This document shows, one piece after another, positions 15,937 to 24,356 of a stretch of DNA of 64,000 nt (the stretch's first letter is position 1; every line of letters begins with the position of its first letter). The notes under the pieces are model-generated. The model ran no database searches. It was not told the DNA's origin and saw nothing but the letters and a program-made list of their open reading frames with translations. Origin of the DNA: Halomonas qaidamensis (GTDB lineage Bacteria; Pseudomonadota; Gammaproteobacteria; Pseudomonadales; Halomonadaceae); the NCBI RefSeq assembly GCF_025917315.1, contig NZ_CP080627.1:2790001-2854000 (forward strand), in the 5' to 3' direction. The translations under genes and the position numbers were made by a program.

Positions 15937-16374
15937 ACCGTCTTGGCCCTACTCTCCTGCTCTCCGCCACCCTACTGCTGGGCACTGTGCACCGCTCAGG
16001 CCGCCTTGCCCGTCGAAGCGACCATGTTTAAGAACCCACAATGTGGCTGCTGTGACGAATACGCTCGACAACTTGAGGATCGCGGGGTAACGGTGAAGAT
16101 CGTCGACAATATTGAAGTGGGCAAGATCAAACAGAGCATCGGCCTGCCTTATGATCTCGGCTCCTGCCACACCCTCCAAATGGGCGACTACGCCATCGAA
16201 GGGCACGTACCCTTCGAAGCAGTGGAGAAGCTCTTTGAGGAACGCCCGGACACCCGTGGCATCGGCCTAGCTGGCATGCCTATCGGCACCCCCGGCATGC
16301 CGGGGCCCAAACAGGGTGACTGGGATGTCTATCAGTTCCGCAACGGAGAGGCCGCGCACTTCATGACCCTCTGA
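15933..16374 (+). pseudogene. DUF411 metal-binding protein, frameshifted in its signal peptide
   Basis: ATG at 15933, coupled to the preceding gene, starts a signal peptide (MNRLGPTLLLSATLLLGT) but the frame then reads out of phase. Removing 7 bp around 15986-15992 restores GT-AQAALPVEAT and joins it to the DUF411 body. The body (from about 16000) has the family Cys cluster NPQCGCCDEY and the later GSCHTLQMGDYAIEGHVP. DUF411 proteins are small periplasmic metal-binding proteins often linked to copper resistance. As it stands, only a protein without a working signal could be made (for example from ATG at 16024 or TTG at 15943). The frameshift is seen directly; loss of function is inferred. Confidence 0.7.
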
Positions 16375-16403
16375 TCGAAACTAGAACCCCACTAGCAAGA
16401 AAT

Positions 16404-16432
16404 GCCGCTTCCAATAGTTGAGAAGCGGCGTT
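16404..16432 (+). terminator. Hairpin after the metal cassette
   Basis: gccgcttc (16404-16411) pairs perfectly with gaagcggc (16422-16429), 10-nt loop, followed by gttaat. It separates the metal cassette from the integrase gene; the T tract is poor. Confidence 0.5.
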
Positions 16433-16470
16433 AATCACGTCTATCTAAGCTCCATCAGCTAGTAGGCCTC

Positions 16471-17181
16471 ATGGATAATCCTTATGCCTATACGATCCGT
16501 CCGGCTAGCGTTGCTAAATTTCGACAGTCACGGCTAGAACAAGGGCTTTCACCCAATACCGTTAACCACGATATAGCTTATCTTCGCGCTGTTTTTAACG
16601 TACTCATACAGCTAGGGGAATGGCATGGTGACAACCCCTTTGCCTCGATCAAAGCCATACGGCTACCAGAACGCGAACTAAGCTACCTTACCCATGAACA
16701 GATCAAAGCCCTATTTGAGCAGCTAGAGCAGTCGCGTAACAAGCACGTCACGCTAATAGCTACTTTATGCCTGGCTACTGGAGCCCGATGGAGTGAAGTC
16801 CAATTTCTGCGCGCTGAATTGGTTAGGGATGGCCGTGTTACCTATGTCGACACCAAAAATGGCCGAAGTCGTTCGGTGCCTCTCTCTGACGAACTTTACC
16901 AACGCCTTAAAGCTCACGGGCCGCAGATCGGATGGCTTTTCCCCCGCGATGCCTACCAAGCGTTTACCAATGCTATTAATAACGCAGGTATTACCCTTCC
17001 TAAAGGACAGCGAACCCACGTCCTACGACACACGTTCGCAAGTCACTTCATAATGAACGGCGGCAACTTATTAACACTACAAAAAATACTCGGTCATCAA
17101 TCGATTCAAATGACCATGCGTTATGCACATGTAGCCCCTGACCACCTGACGGAAGCCGTCACGTACGGGCCAAAATTTTAG
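16471..17181 (+). CDS. P2-type tyrosine recombinase (integrase), N-terminally truncated
   Basis: The 236-residue product matches the C-terminal two thirds of P2-like integrases (usually about 330-340 residues). The core-binding part starts at once (SVAKFRQSRLEQGLSPNTVNHDIAYLRAVF) and the arm-binding domain is missing. The catalytic residues are all present: R106 (GARWSE), K129 (DTKNGR), H183 and R186 (HVLRH), H209 (LGHQ) and Y218 (MRYAH). The upstream frame is open only to 16426 with no ribosome site. Without the arm-binding domain, full integration and excision are unlikely. It lies 78 bp from tRNA-Ile2, with two tgtagaca direct repeats (17184, 17195) between, possibly arm-type sites. Confidence 0.85.
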   Translation: MDNPYAYTIRPASVAKFRQSRLEQGLSPNTVNHDIAYLRAVFNVLIQLGEWHGDNPFASIKAIRLPERELSYLTHEQIKALFEQLEQSRNKHVTLIATLCLATGARWSEVQFLRAELVRDGRVTYVDTKNGRSRSVPLSDELYQRLKAHGPQIGWLFPRDAYQAFTNAINNAGITLPKGQRTHVLRHTFASHFIMNGGNLLTLQKILGHQSIQMTMRYAHVAPDHLTEAVTYGPKF

Positions 17182-17259
17182 ACTGTAGACAGTTTGTAGA
17201 CACTGGCAAAAAAAGGTACAGCGGGGGAAGGCACTTAGGAGGGTAAGTCTTTGATTTAA

Positions 17260-17336
<77 letters not shown>

Positions 17337-17478
17337 GCAAAGCGTGCATATAATAGCGAATGTGTTCGGGCGAGGCTACCCCCTGTAGCGCTATCTTGTG
17401 GCAATAGCAGCAATTTTTTAGGGGCACTTATTGAAAAGTATGGGGTCTGGTAGTGAGTTCCTACTGCGGAGACGCGCT

Positions 17479-18054
17479 GTGAAAGCTTTGATTGCTCTTA
17501 TCCCGCTATTGTTGGCGGTGCCGGTACATGCGGATTGGCAGCTAGATCCTGGTCAGTCGCGGGTACAAGCGTCTATTACCCAATTAGATGGCAACGCCCC
17601 ACAAACCCATCACCATCAGGTGAATAATTTGCAGGGCGATCTTTCTGCCGATGGCACCCTGCGCCTGCCGTTGCGCTTGAGCCAAACGGATTTGCTGACT
17701 CGCTTTGGTGATTTGCCGCCGTGGGTGGGGTTACTGGCCAATACCACGCTGGTCACGCTGGTTGCGCAAATGCCACCCGAGCGGTTGGATGGCTTAGACA
17801 TTGGTGAATCCATGGTGGAAACGCTTAGCTTTCGGGTGCAAACCGATTTGATCAACCAGGAAGAAGCGGTACCGCTGCGCTTTACCCGTGAAGGGCTGAA
17901 CGAGGTGCGTGTTACCCATGCTGAACCGATGGCGATGGATGGCCGCGCGCTGATGGCTAACAGCACGGTGCGAACCGTGCTGTCGTTGCTGGGCTATCAG
18001 GAGATTGACGAGCATGTACCGGTCACCTTGAATGCGCTTCTGGTGAACCGCTAG
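17479..18054 (+). CDS. YceI-family periplasmic protein
   Basis: GTG at 17479 has GGAG 8 bp upstream and gives a clean signal peptide, MKALIALIPLLLAVPVHA, ahead of the mature start DWQLDPGQSRV. An alternative TTG or ATG 13-16 codons earlier is less well supported. The 191-residue protein has the YceI lipocalin-like pattern (W-x-L-D-P-x-x-S-x-V; later ...F...LRLPLRLSQTDLL). YceI-like proteins bind isoprenoid or amphiphilic ligands in the periplasm. It is convergent with the ABC exporter gene, 22 bp away, and just to the right of tRNA-Ile2. The specific role is unknown. Confidence 0.75.
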   Translation: MKALIALIPLLLAVPVHADWQLDPGQSRVQASITQLDGNAPQTHHHQVNNLQGDLSADGTLRLPLRLSQTDLLTRFGDLPPWVGLLANTTLVTLVAQMPPERLDGLDIGESMVETLSFRVQTDLINQEEAVPLRFTREGLNEVRVTHAEPMAMDGRALMANSTVRTVLSLLGYQEIDEHVPVTLNALLVNR

Positions 18055-18076
18055 TACGCTGTCAATCCCTCTCCTT

Positions 18077-19912
18077 TCAGTGGCTGAGTGTCTCCACATC
18101 TCCTGCCAGGGCAGCGCCGGTTTGTACTCGCCACTGGGCAGCATAGTGGCCATCAGCCGCCAGCAGACTTGCGTGGTTGCCGCGTTCAGCCACTTGGCCT
18201 TTCTCAATCACCACGATTTCATCGGCATGCACAATGGTCGAAAGCCGGTGGGCAATCATAATCACCGTGCGGCCATGGGCGATGCGTTTTAGCGAACGCT
18301 GAATAGCAGCTTCAGTTTCGTTATCCACCGCGCTAGTGGCTTCATCCAGCACTAGAATCGGCGGATCTTTAAGCAGCGCCCTGGCCAGCGAAAGCCGCTG
18401 ACGTTGTCCGCCAGAGAGTAATACCCCTCGCTCGCCAACCGGGGTTTCCAACCCTTGGGGCAGCGTTTCAATAAAGCTCCAGGCTTCGGCGGTTTTGGCG
18501 GCGTCAATAATCTCGGCCTCCGAGGCATCGGGTTTGCCGTAAGCAATGTTGTCGCGAATGCTGCCTTCAAACAGGTACACATCCTGGCTCACCAACCCTA
18601 TCGCTTGGCGCAGCGAGTGCATGCTGACCTCCGTGATCGGCTGACCATCGACCAGTACGCGACCGCTGGCAGGGTCGTAAAAGCGCAGCAGCAATTTGAT
18701 CAGGGTCGATTTGCCGGAACCGGTAGCACCTACCAGCGCTAGGGTGTTGCCTGCAGGCACGTGGAGATCAACGCCACTCACCCCCACCTGGCTCGCGGCA
18801 TAGTGGAAGCTCACGGCTTCGAAGCACACTTCGCCTTTCACGGGCGCAGTAAGAGGCGTTGTACTCTCATCTTTAACCGTAATTGGCACTTCCAATAGGT
18901 CAAGAATACGCTTGGTGCTGGCCATTGCGCGCTCGAACAGATCAATCACTTGGGCAAGGCCGGTGAGCGGCCACAGCAAACGCTGGGTAAGGAAAACCAG
19001 CACGCCATAAGCACCTACATTCAGGCTGCCGTTCAGCGCCATCATGCCGCCGACGGTAAAGGTGGCGAGAAAGCCCGCCAAAATCGCCATACGGATCACA
19101 GGTATAAACGCGGAGCTGACCTTTATCGCCCGGCGGTTGGCTTCTAAATAGGCTTCGCTGGCATCACGCAGGCGCTCGGCTTCCCGTGTTTCACTGGTAA
19201 AGCTTTTGATAGTGGCAATGCCGCTTAGATTATTAGAAAGGCGGCTGGCAAGGTCACCAACTTTTTCACGCACATCGCTGTACAGCGGCCCAGCTTTACG
19301 TTGGAAGAAGAAGGCACCCCAAATGATCAGTGGAATTGGGGTAAACGCCAATAAAGCGATAAGCGGCGACAGCACAAAGAACACCGCACCCACCGCTACT
19401 ACGGTCACGCCCACTTGAATCAGCGCATTGGCACCGCCGTCCAGGAAACGCTCCAGCTGGTTCACGTCGTCGTTCATGGTGGCAACGAGCTGACCGGAGC
19501 TTTTTGATTCAAAAAATGCCATGTCCAATCGCTGGGCATGCTCGTAGGTGTCCTGGCGCATATCCGCCTGTAGCCGCTGGGCAAGGTTGCGCCAGAGAAT
19601 TTGGAACAGGTACTCGAACAGCGACTCCCCCGCCCAGATAAAGAACGTCAGCACCGCCAGAATGGTGATTTGTTGATGGGGCGTTTCAAACCCCAGCCGC
19701 GCTACAAAGCTGTTTTCCTGGTTCACCACTACGTCAATCGCCACACCGATCAGAATTTCCGGAGCGATATCAAATAGCTTATTAATAATGGAGCAGGCGG
19801 TGGCCGCAGCAATCCGCCGCCGATACCCTTTGGCATAGCGCAGCAGCCGCACGAGCGCTTGAAAGCTTTGGTTTGAAGACGTCGCTTGAGCGTGAGGTGG
19901 TGAAGAAGCCAC
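18077..19912 (-). CDS. MsbA/LmrA-type ABC exporter (fused permease and ATPase)
   Basis: The 611-residue half-transporter starts at GTG 19912 (AAGGAA upstream). The first 320 residues carry six membrane segments with the coupling region typical of type IV exporters. The ATPase part has Walker A GATGSGKST, Q-loop VSQDVYLFEGSI, signature LSGGQRQRLSLARALL, Walker B ILVLDEATSAVD and an H-loop (IAHRLSTI). It forms a homodimer in the inner membrane and expels a lipid, drug or siderophore-like molecule. It is 74 bp downstream of the Fec-type ATPase gene in the same direction, so an iron-related export role, such as siderophore secretion, is plausible but inferred. Confidence 0.9.
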   Translation of the reverse strand: MASSPPHAQATSSNQSFQALVRLLRYAKGYRRRIAAATACSIINKLFDIAPEILIGVAIDVVVNQENSFVARLGFETPHQQITILAVLTFFIWAGESLFEYLFQILWRNLAQRLQADMRQDTYEHAQRLDMAFFESKSSGQLVATMNDDVNQLERFLDGGANALIQVGVTVVAVGAVFFVLSPLIALLAFTPIPLIIWGAFFFQRKAGPLYSDVREKVGDLASRLSNNLSGIATIKSFTSETREAERLRDASEAYLEANRRAIKVSSAFIPVIRMAILAGFLATFTVGGMMALNGSLNVGAYGVLVFLTQRLLWPLTGLAQVIDLFERAMASTKRILDLLEVPITVKDESTTPLTAPVKGEVCFEAVSFHYAASQVGVSGVDLHVPAGNTLALVGATGSGKSTLIKLLLRFYDPASGRVLVDGQPITEVSMHSLRQAIGLVSQDVYLFEGSIRDNIAYGKPDASEAEIIDAAKTAEAWSFIETLPQGLETPVGERGVLLSGGQRQRLSLARALLKDPPILVLDEATSAVDNETEAAIQRSLKRIAHGRTVIMIAHRLSTIVHADEIVVIEKGQVAERGNHASLLAADGHYAAQWRVQTGAALAGDVETLSH

Positions 19913-19986
19913 ATCGGTTCCTTTTAGAAGTTATTGAGAGAATAGAGAGAGAACGAGAACTATGGGCTGAAGTTACTGAGTGGCAC

Positions 19987-20871
19987 TTATGCCGACTGAG
20001 CCACGCGACGCACGTTAGCCAGCAAGGGGCTGCCGGTATCCGGGTCAAGCAGCAGCGTGCAATCTACCTGGTAAAGCTCGCGTACCAACTCAGGCGTCAC
20101 CACCTCAGCGGGCGCCCCCTGAGCAATAATCTGGCCATCGCGCATGGCAATCAGGTTGTCTGAATAACGGCAGGCACTGGCGAGGTCATGCAATACCATT
20201 ACGACCGTGCGGCCATGGCAAGCTAAGTGGCGCACTAACTCAAACACTTCAATCTGGTGGCCTAAGTCTAGCGCAGAGGTCGGCTCATCTAATAGCAGTA
20301 GCGGCGTTTGCTGGGCAATAGTCATCGCGATCCAGGCGCGCTGGCGTTGCCCTCCGGAAAGCGCTTCTAACGGCCGGTCGGCGAGGTCTTCCAAACCAGC
20401 AGCATCGAGCGCGTATTGCACCACGCGCTGGTCTTCCGCCGACCATTGACGCAGCCAGCCTTGGTGGGGCTGGCGGCCAAAGCGAATCAATTCAGTGACG
20501 GTTAGCCCTTCTGGAGCCACCGCCTCCTGGGGCAACAGTGCTAACTGGGTGGCTAACTGACGCGCAGGCAGGCGTTGAATATCCTGACTATCCAGCAGTA
20601 CCGCACCGCTGTCTGGTTTGTGCAAACGAGCAAGGCCAGAAAGTAGCGTTGATTTACCGCAGCCGTTAGGGCCAACAATGGCAGTAACCTGCCCGCTGGG
20701 CAGGCTAACGCCCAGGTCTTCAATCACTCGGCGCTGGCCATAGCTCATGCACAGCGCATTGGTGGCAAGCATTGGTGAAACATGCTCTGGTGAAACATGC
20801 TCGGGGGAAATAAGTTCTGGTGAAATATGTTCTGCTGAAATAAGTTCTGGCGAAAGAGACGAGTTGTTCAT
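19987..20871 (-). CDS. Iron-chelate ABC importer ATPase (FecE/FepC type)
   Basis: ATG at 20871 overlaps the permease stop by 4 bp and has GGAG upstream; a start 11 codons earlier lacks one. The 294-residue protein opens with about 25 residues of pentapeptide repeats (SPELI/SAEHI/SPEHV) that are not part of the fold. An ATPase follows with Walker A GPNGCGKST, signature LSGGQRQRAWIAMTIAQ, Walker B LLLLDEPTSALD and DLGHQ-type D-loop. FecE/FepC-type ATPases power uptake of iron-siderophore complexes through the two permeases encoded next to it. It belongs to the 24072-19987 importer operon. Confidence 0.92.
   Translation of the reverse strand: MNNSSLSPELISAEHISPELISPEHVSPEHVSPMLATNALCMSYGQRRVIEDLGVSLPSGQVTAIVGPNGCGKSTLLSGLARLHKPDSGAVLLDSQDIQRLPARQLATQLALLPQEAVAPEGLTVTELIRFGRQPHQGWLRQWSAEDQRVVQYALDAAGLEDLADRPLEALSGGQRQRAWIAMTIAQQTPLLLLDEPTSALDLGHQIEVFELVRHLACHGRTVVMVLHDLASACRYSDNLIAMRDGQIIAQGAPAEVVTPELVRELYQVDCTLLLDPDTGSPLLANVRRVAQSA
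20774..20848 (-). repeat. Five 15-bp tandem repeats at the 5' end of the ATPase gene
   Basis: Units at 20774, 20789, 20804, 20819 and 20834 share the form ggtgaaa(c/t)a(t/a)g(c/t)tct and encode SPEHV, SPEHV, SPELI, SAEHI, SPELI on the minus strand. The first two differ at one base. A sixth, diverged unit follows to 20863. The repeats add a flexible N-terminal tail; the unit keeps frame if copy number changes. Confidence 0.85.
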
Positions 20872-22019
20872 GGGCGGCTCCGTTGTGGGCGCATTAATAT
20901 CCATAGCAGCCAGGGCCCGCCTACCACCGCCGTGACAATGCCCACGGGAATTTCAATCGGTGCCAAGAGAGTGCGCCCAGCAAGGTCGGCCAGCACCATC
21001 ACCAGTGCTCCCGCCAGCGTGGCGGCTAGTATGGGCACCTGGCGGGCGCTGGAAAGCGAGCGGGCAATTTCAGGGCCAATCAGCGCGACCATGCCCACCG
21101 GCCCCGCTACGGCAACAGCAAAAGCGGTAAGCACGACAGATAGCATCAGGATCTGTAGCCTGCGGGCTTTGACACGAACTCCGAGACCGCTGGCAGTGGC
21201 GTCGTTAAAGCGCAGTAGCGTCAGTGAACGCGCCAACGCCAAGGCGGCAATAATCCCCAATGCCAAGCCAATACCCAACAATTGCACAGCACCGCCTGGC
21301 CGGGCATTGAGTGATCCTACCGTCCATGGGTAGGCGGCATTGGCGGTGTCAATCGCTACCCGTGCCAGCATTAATTGAGTGACAGCACCAAACATTGCCC
21401 CCACGCCAATGCCCGCGACAATAAATCGATACCCCTGCGTGCCACTGCCTGCCGCGAGGCCAAAGGTAAGCACGGCGGCGGTCGTCGCCCCAGCCAAGGC
21501 CATCGCTGGCGGTGCAATCGACACGCCCATGCCCACAATAGAAGCCACTGCAAACGCCGTCGCACCATTATCAATTCCGATAATACCGGGCGTGGCTAGG
21601 CGATTGCGTGCCAGGGTTTGCATCAAAATGCCTGAAAGTGCGAACGCCGCTCCGGTAAAGCAAGCAGCGATTAAACGCGGCAGACGCAGCTCCTGAACCA
21701 TAAAGGCCGTCATCATATCGCCCTTACCTAACACGGCAGGAATAACCGCGCTTGGTGCCAGCGGCACGCTACCTAAGCTTAGATAAAGCAAGCACGCTGC
21801 CAGCAGCGCAACCAACAAACCCATATTGACGGCTAGCGCGCGCTTTTCGAGCAAAAAACTATAGCCCCAACGGGGCAGCGCGATATGCCAGTAGCCCTCT
21901 GGCGCTAGTACGCTATCGGCATGTTCCGCGGCATGGTTTGGAACAGCATGGTTTGTAACAGCATGGCTTCGGCGGGTGGCAACGCCCGTTAAAGACGAAT
22001 GATTCGCCATTATTTTCAT
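20868..22019 (-). CDS. Iron-chelate ABC importer permease (FecCD family, second)
   Basis: The 383-residue protein has the FecCD multi-pass pattern with the family signature RxP(R)-type motif ELRLPRLIAACFTGAAFALSG, GLGVRVKARR and the GP[VI]GMVALIGPE-IAR block. It sits in the inner membrane as half of a heterodimer with the 22079 gene product. Residues 1-45 are longer than usual and contain a His-Ala-Asn-rich run (NHAVPNHAAEHA). The start is uncertain: ATG 22019 has no clear ribosome site and neither has ATG 22010. The ATPase gene overlaps its stop by 4 bp. Confidence 0.9.
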   Translation of the reverse strand: MKIMANHSSLTGVATRRSHAVTNHAVPNHAAEHADSVLAPEGYWHIALPRWGYSFLLEKRALAVNMGLLVALLAACLLYLSLGSVPLAPSAVIPAVLGKGDMMTAFMVQELRLPRLIAACFTGAAFALSGILMQTLARNRLATPGIIGIDNGATAFAVASIVGMGVSIAPPAMALAGATTAAVLTFGLAAGSGTQGYRFIVAGIGVGAMFGAVTQLMLARVAIDTANAAYPWTVGSLNARPGGAVQLLGIGLALGIIAALALARSLTLLRFNDATASGLGVRVKARRLQILMLSVVLTAFAVAVAGPVGMVALIGPEIARSLSSARQVPILAATLAGALVMVLADLAGRTLLAPIEIPVGIVTAVVGGPWLLWILMRPQRSRP

Positions 22020-22078
22020 ATCAACACATCACCAAAATGACACCACGATGCCTGATCGGCAGGGTGTTAAAAAAAGCG

Positions 22079-23119
22079 TCATAGCATGGGTAACCGTTTA
22101 GCACGCACCACCGCTATCAATACCGGCGCGCCACATAGCGCGGTGAGCACACCCAATGGCAGCTCGGAAGGAGCGACGACAACACGCGAGATAATATCAG
22201 CCGTGAGTACAACCAGGGGGCCTATTGGCAGGCAAAACCACAACGTGCGGCGAATATCGGGCCCTGCAAACGCGCGCGCTACAAATGGCACCACCAGCCC
22301 TACAAAGGCAATCGGCCCGGCAATGGCAGTCGCTGCGCCCACCAGCAAGGCCACGCAGCCTACGGCTACCCAGCGGATCAGTGTGGGGTGATGCCCCAAG
22401 CCACTCGCCGCTCGTTCACCGAGCGCCAGCGCCGCCAGTGGCCGCGCCATAATAACCACCGCGATGGCAGCAACCAGTAAACTCGGCAGCACCGCCACAA
22501 GATCATCCAACCGTCTTCCCGCCAGGCTGCCTACCACCCAAAAACGAATCTCATCGGCAGCGCGCTGGTCATACAGCAGCATTAATGAGGTGAGCGAACC
22601 TAACAGCCCAGAAAACGCCGCCCCTGCTAGCACCAAGCGCACGGGGTCATTCCCCACACCGCGAAAACGCGCCACGCTGAGAACACAAATACAGCCCACC
22701 AACGCCCCTAACTGGGCAACCGAAATACGCAGCGTGGCAGCGCTAGCCCCTAGCACCAGTGCCAGTGCTACCGCAAAGGCTGCCCCGGCGCTTACCCCTA
22801 GCAAACCAGGTTCGGCGAGTGGGTTGCGGGAAATGGCTTGTAGCAGCGCACCGGCAACGCCCAACGCAATACCAACAACAATGCCAATCAAGGTGCGCGG
22901 AGTGCGCAGCTCCCAAACAATAAACTGCGCTTCGCTGTCGCTTGCGCTAAGCAGCAACCCCAGCACTCGCTGCGGCCCCACCTCACCCGCTCCAATCAGC
23001 AAACTAACGACGCTCACCGCCACAAGGGCGGTGAGCAGAATAAGCATCCATGTACGGGGAGCATAGCGCCGACTGGCGCTGCTCACTGCGCTAGGTAGTG
23101 ATGTCACGGCATCTTTCAC
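22079..23119 (-). CDS. Iron-chelate ABC importer permease (FecCD family, first)
   Basis: The 346-residue protein has the same fold and signatures as the other permease (WELRTPRTLIGIVVGIALGVAGALLQ, then GPIAFVGLVVPFVAR). It forms the membrane channel of the iron-chelate importer. The ATG at 23119 overlaps the stop of the binding-protein gene (ATGA) and is translationally coupled to it. A 59-bp gap separates it from the second permease. Confidence 0.9.
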   Translation of the reverse strand: MKDAVTSLPSAVSSASRRYAPRTWMLILLTALVAVSVVSLLIGAGEVGPQRVLGLLLSASDSEAQFIVWELRTPRTLIGIVVGIALGVAGALLQAISRNPLAEPGLLGVSAGAAFAVALALVLGASAATLRISVAQLGALVGCICVLSVARFRGVGNDPVRLVLAGAAFSGLLGSLTSLMLLYDQRAADEIRFWVVGSLAGRRLDDLVAVLPSLLVAAIAVVIMARPLAALALGERAASGLGHHPTLIRWVAVGCVALLVGAATAIAGPIAFVGLVVPFVARAFAGPDIRRTLWFCLPIGPLVVLTADIISRVVVAPSELPLGVLTALCGAPVLIAVVRAKRLPML

Positions 23120-24072
23120 GGCAACAATGCGTTCTCAATATCATCCAAAATAGCTTGAGCGGCTAAAGGGCCATTAGCACTGCTCCACAGCTGGCCATTC
23201 ACCGGTACGACCTGGTCTTGTTTAACTACGTCCAAACGGGTGAAGGCGGCGCTTTGCTTGGCGGCATCTAAGGCCGCTTGGCCATCGGCGTTAAGCGTCG
23301 CTAAGAACAGCCAATCGCCGTCCACTTGGGAAAGATTTTCAAGACTGAGTATATCGCTATGGGGGTGCCCTTCATCGACCAGACCGGCATCCTGGACCTC
23401 TAACCCCACTTTCGCTAATAGCCCAGTGGCGATCAGCGCTTTGGACATCACCATCGGGCCATTGGGCATCCAGCGCGCCAGCACTGCAGTACCACCTGCG
23501 TTAGCATCATCAATCGCGGCGGCTAATTCGCTAATACGGTGATCAACGGCTGAAATGGCATCTTCGATTTCCGCTTCACGATTGAGCGCCTGGCCATAAA
23601 GCCGCGCTTCCGCTTCCCAACTATCGGGCGCTAACGGCTGAGCATGCGGCACCACAGTGGGAGCGATGCGAGAAAGTAAACGATACTGCGGTTCTGGTAG
23701 CTGAGCAGCCGCCAGAATTAAATCGGGCTGCTGAGCCAGTACGGCTTCAATATTGATTTCACGTACCACGCCGACAATCTCAGGACGCTCGCCACTGAAG
23801 TGAGCTTCCACGTACTCAGCAACATTATCGCCACCGCGGGTGGTGACTGCGCCAACGGGGGTAACGCCTGCCGCCAGGGCGGCATCCAGCGCGCCTTCAT
23901 ATAAAGTAACAACACGCTGTGGTGCATCGCTAACCTCAACGTCTCCGTAAGCAGTATCCAGCGTGCGTGCGTGAGCAACGCTTGCCAATGTTCCACTCAC
24001 TAACGATCCACCTAACAACAGTCCGCTTACTACAATCCCCATCAATCCCTTGCGTAGTGACGAGTAATCCAT
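23116..24072 (-). CDS. Iron-chelate periplasmic binding protein (FecB/FhuD type)
   Basis: ATG at 24072 has AGGAG 8 bp upstream; an open frame reaching 24303 covers the promoter and has no ribosome site. A signal peptide (MDYSSLRKGLMGIVVSGLL, cleavage near AHA-R) is followed by a type III binding-protein fold: YGDVEVSDAPQRVVTLYEGALDAALAAGV, then EAVLAQQPDLILAA and IAPTVV. No lipobox is visible. It delivers an iron chelate to the permeases. It is the first gene of a minus-strand operon and diverges from the TonB receptor gene across a region with two Fur-like boxes. Confidence 0.9.
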   Translation of the reverse strand: MDYSSLRKGLMGIVVSGLLLGGSLVSGTLASVAHARTLDTAYGDVEVSDAPQRVVTLYEGALDAALAAGVTPVGAVTTRGGDNVAEYVEAHFSGERPEIVGVVREINIEAVLAQQPDLILAAAQLPEPQYRLLSRIAPTVVPHAQPLAPDSWEAEARLYGQALNREAEIEDAISAVDHRISELAAAIDDANAGGTAVLARWMPNGPMVMSKALIATGLLAKVGLEVQDAGLVDEGHPHSDILSLENLSQVDGDWLFLATLNADGQAALDAAKQSAAFTRLDVVKQDQVVPVNGQLWSSANGPLAAQAILDDIENALLP

Positions 24073-24101
24073 AAGTGACGCTCCTGAGAATTTATAGCCA
24101 T

Positions 24102-24120
24102 GATAATAACGATTCTCAAA
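24102..24120 (-). promoter_or_regulatory. Fur-box-like site upstream of the binding-protein operon
   Basis: GATAATAACGATTCTCAAA at 24102-24120 resembles the Fur consensus (GATAATGATAATCATTATC) at most left-half positions and lies 30-48 bp before the 24072 start. Inference from pattern and context. Confidence 0.55.
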
Positions 24121-24310
24121 AGCACTTGCATTACTATTCCAACGAATCGCACGTTCCAGATGCTGCAACTCGCGTTGAATTCGTTTTCTAACAACGTCTA
24201 TCACTATGCTGCTTATGCCCCTAAACGCGTGTTCGATAGTTAGCAACACAGCGTTCGATGAAACAAACTCGCATATGGGAACTTTTCTTTTTAGAATCAC
24301 CATCTCGCTT

Positions 24311-24329
24311 GATAACCATTTTCATTAGC
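24311..24329 (+). promoter_or_regulatory. Fur-box-like site upstream of the TonB receptor
   Basis: GATAACCATTTTCATTAGC at 24311-24329 keeps the GATAA and CATTA halves of the Fur consensus and lies 28 bp before the 24357 start. Iron repression of this receptor is therefore likely. Confidence 0.55.
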
Positions 24330-24356
24330 AAATAAGTTTCATCTCAGGGGATCACC

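Noticed and set aside
20747..20935. Plus-strand open frame with repeated GETCSGE units
   Set aside because: It is the opposite-strand reading of the tandem repeats in the iron-importer ATPase gene, with no ribosome site.
24073..24303. N-terminal extension of the iron-binding protein
   Set aside because: It would cover the Fur-like site and promoter; the ATG at 24072 has a good ribosome site and begins a proper signal peptide.
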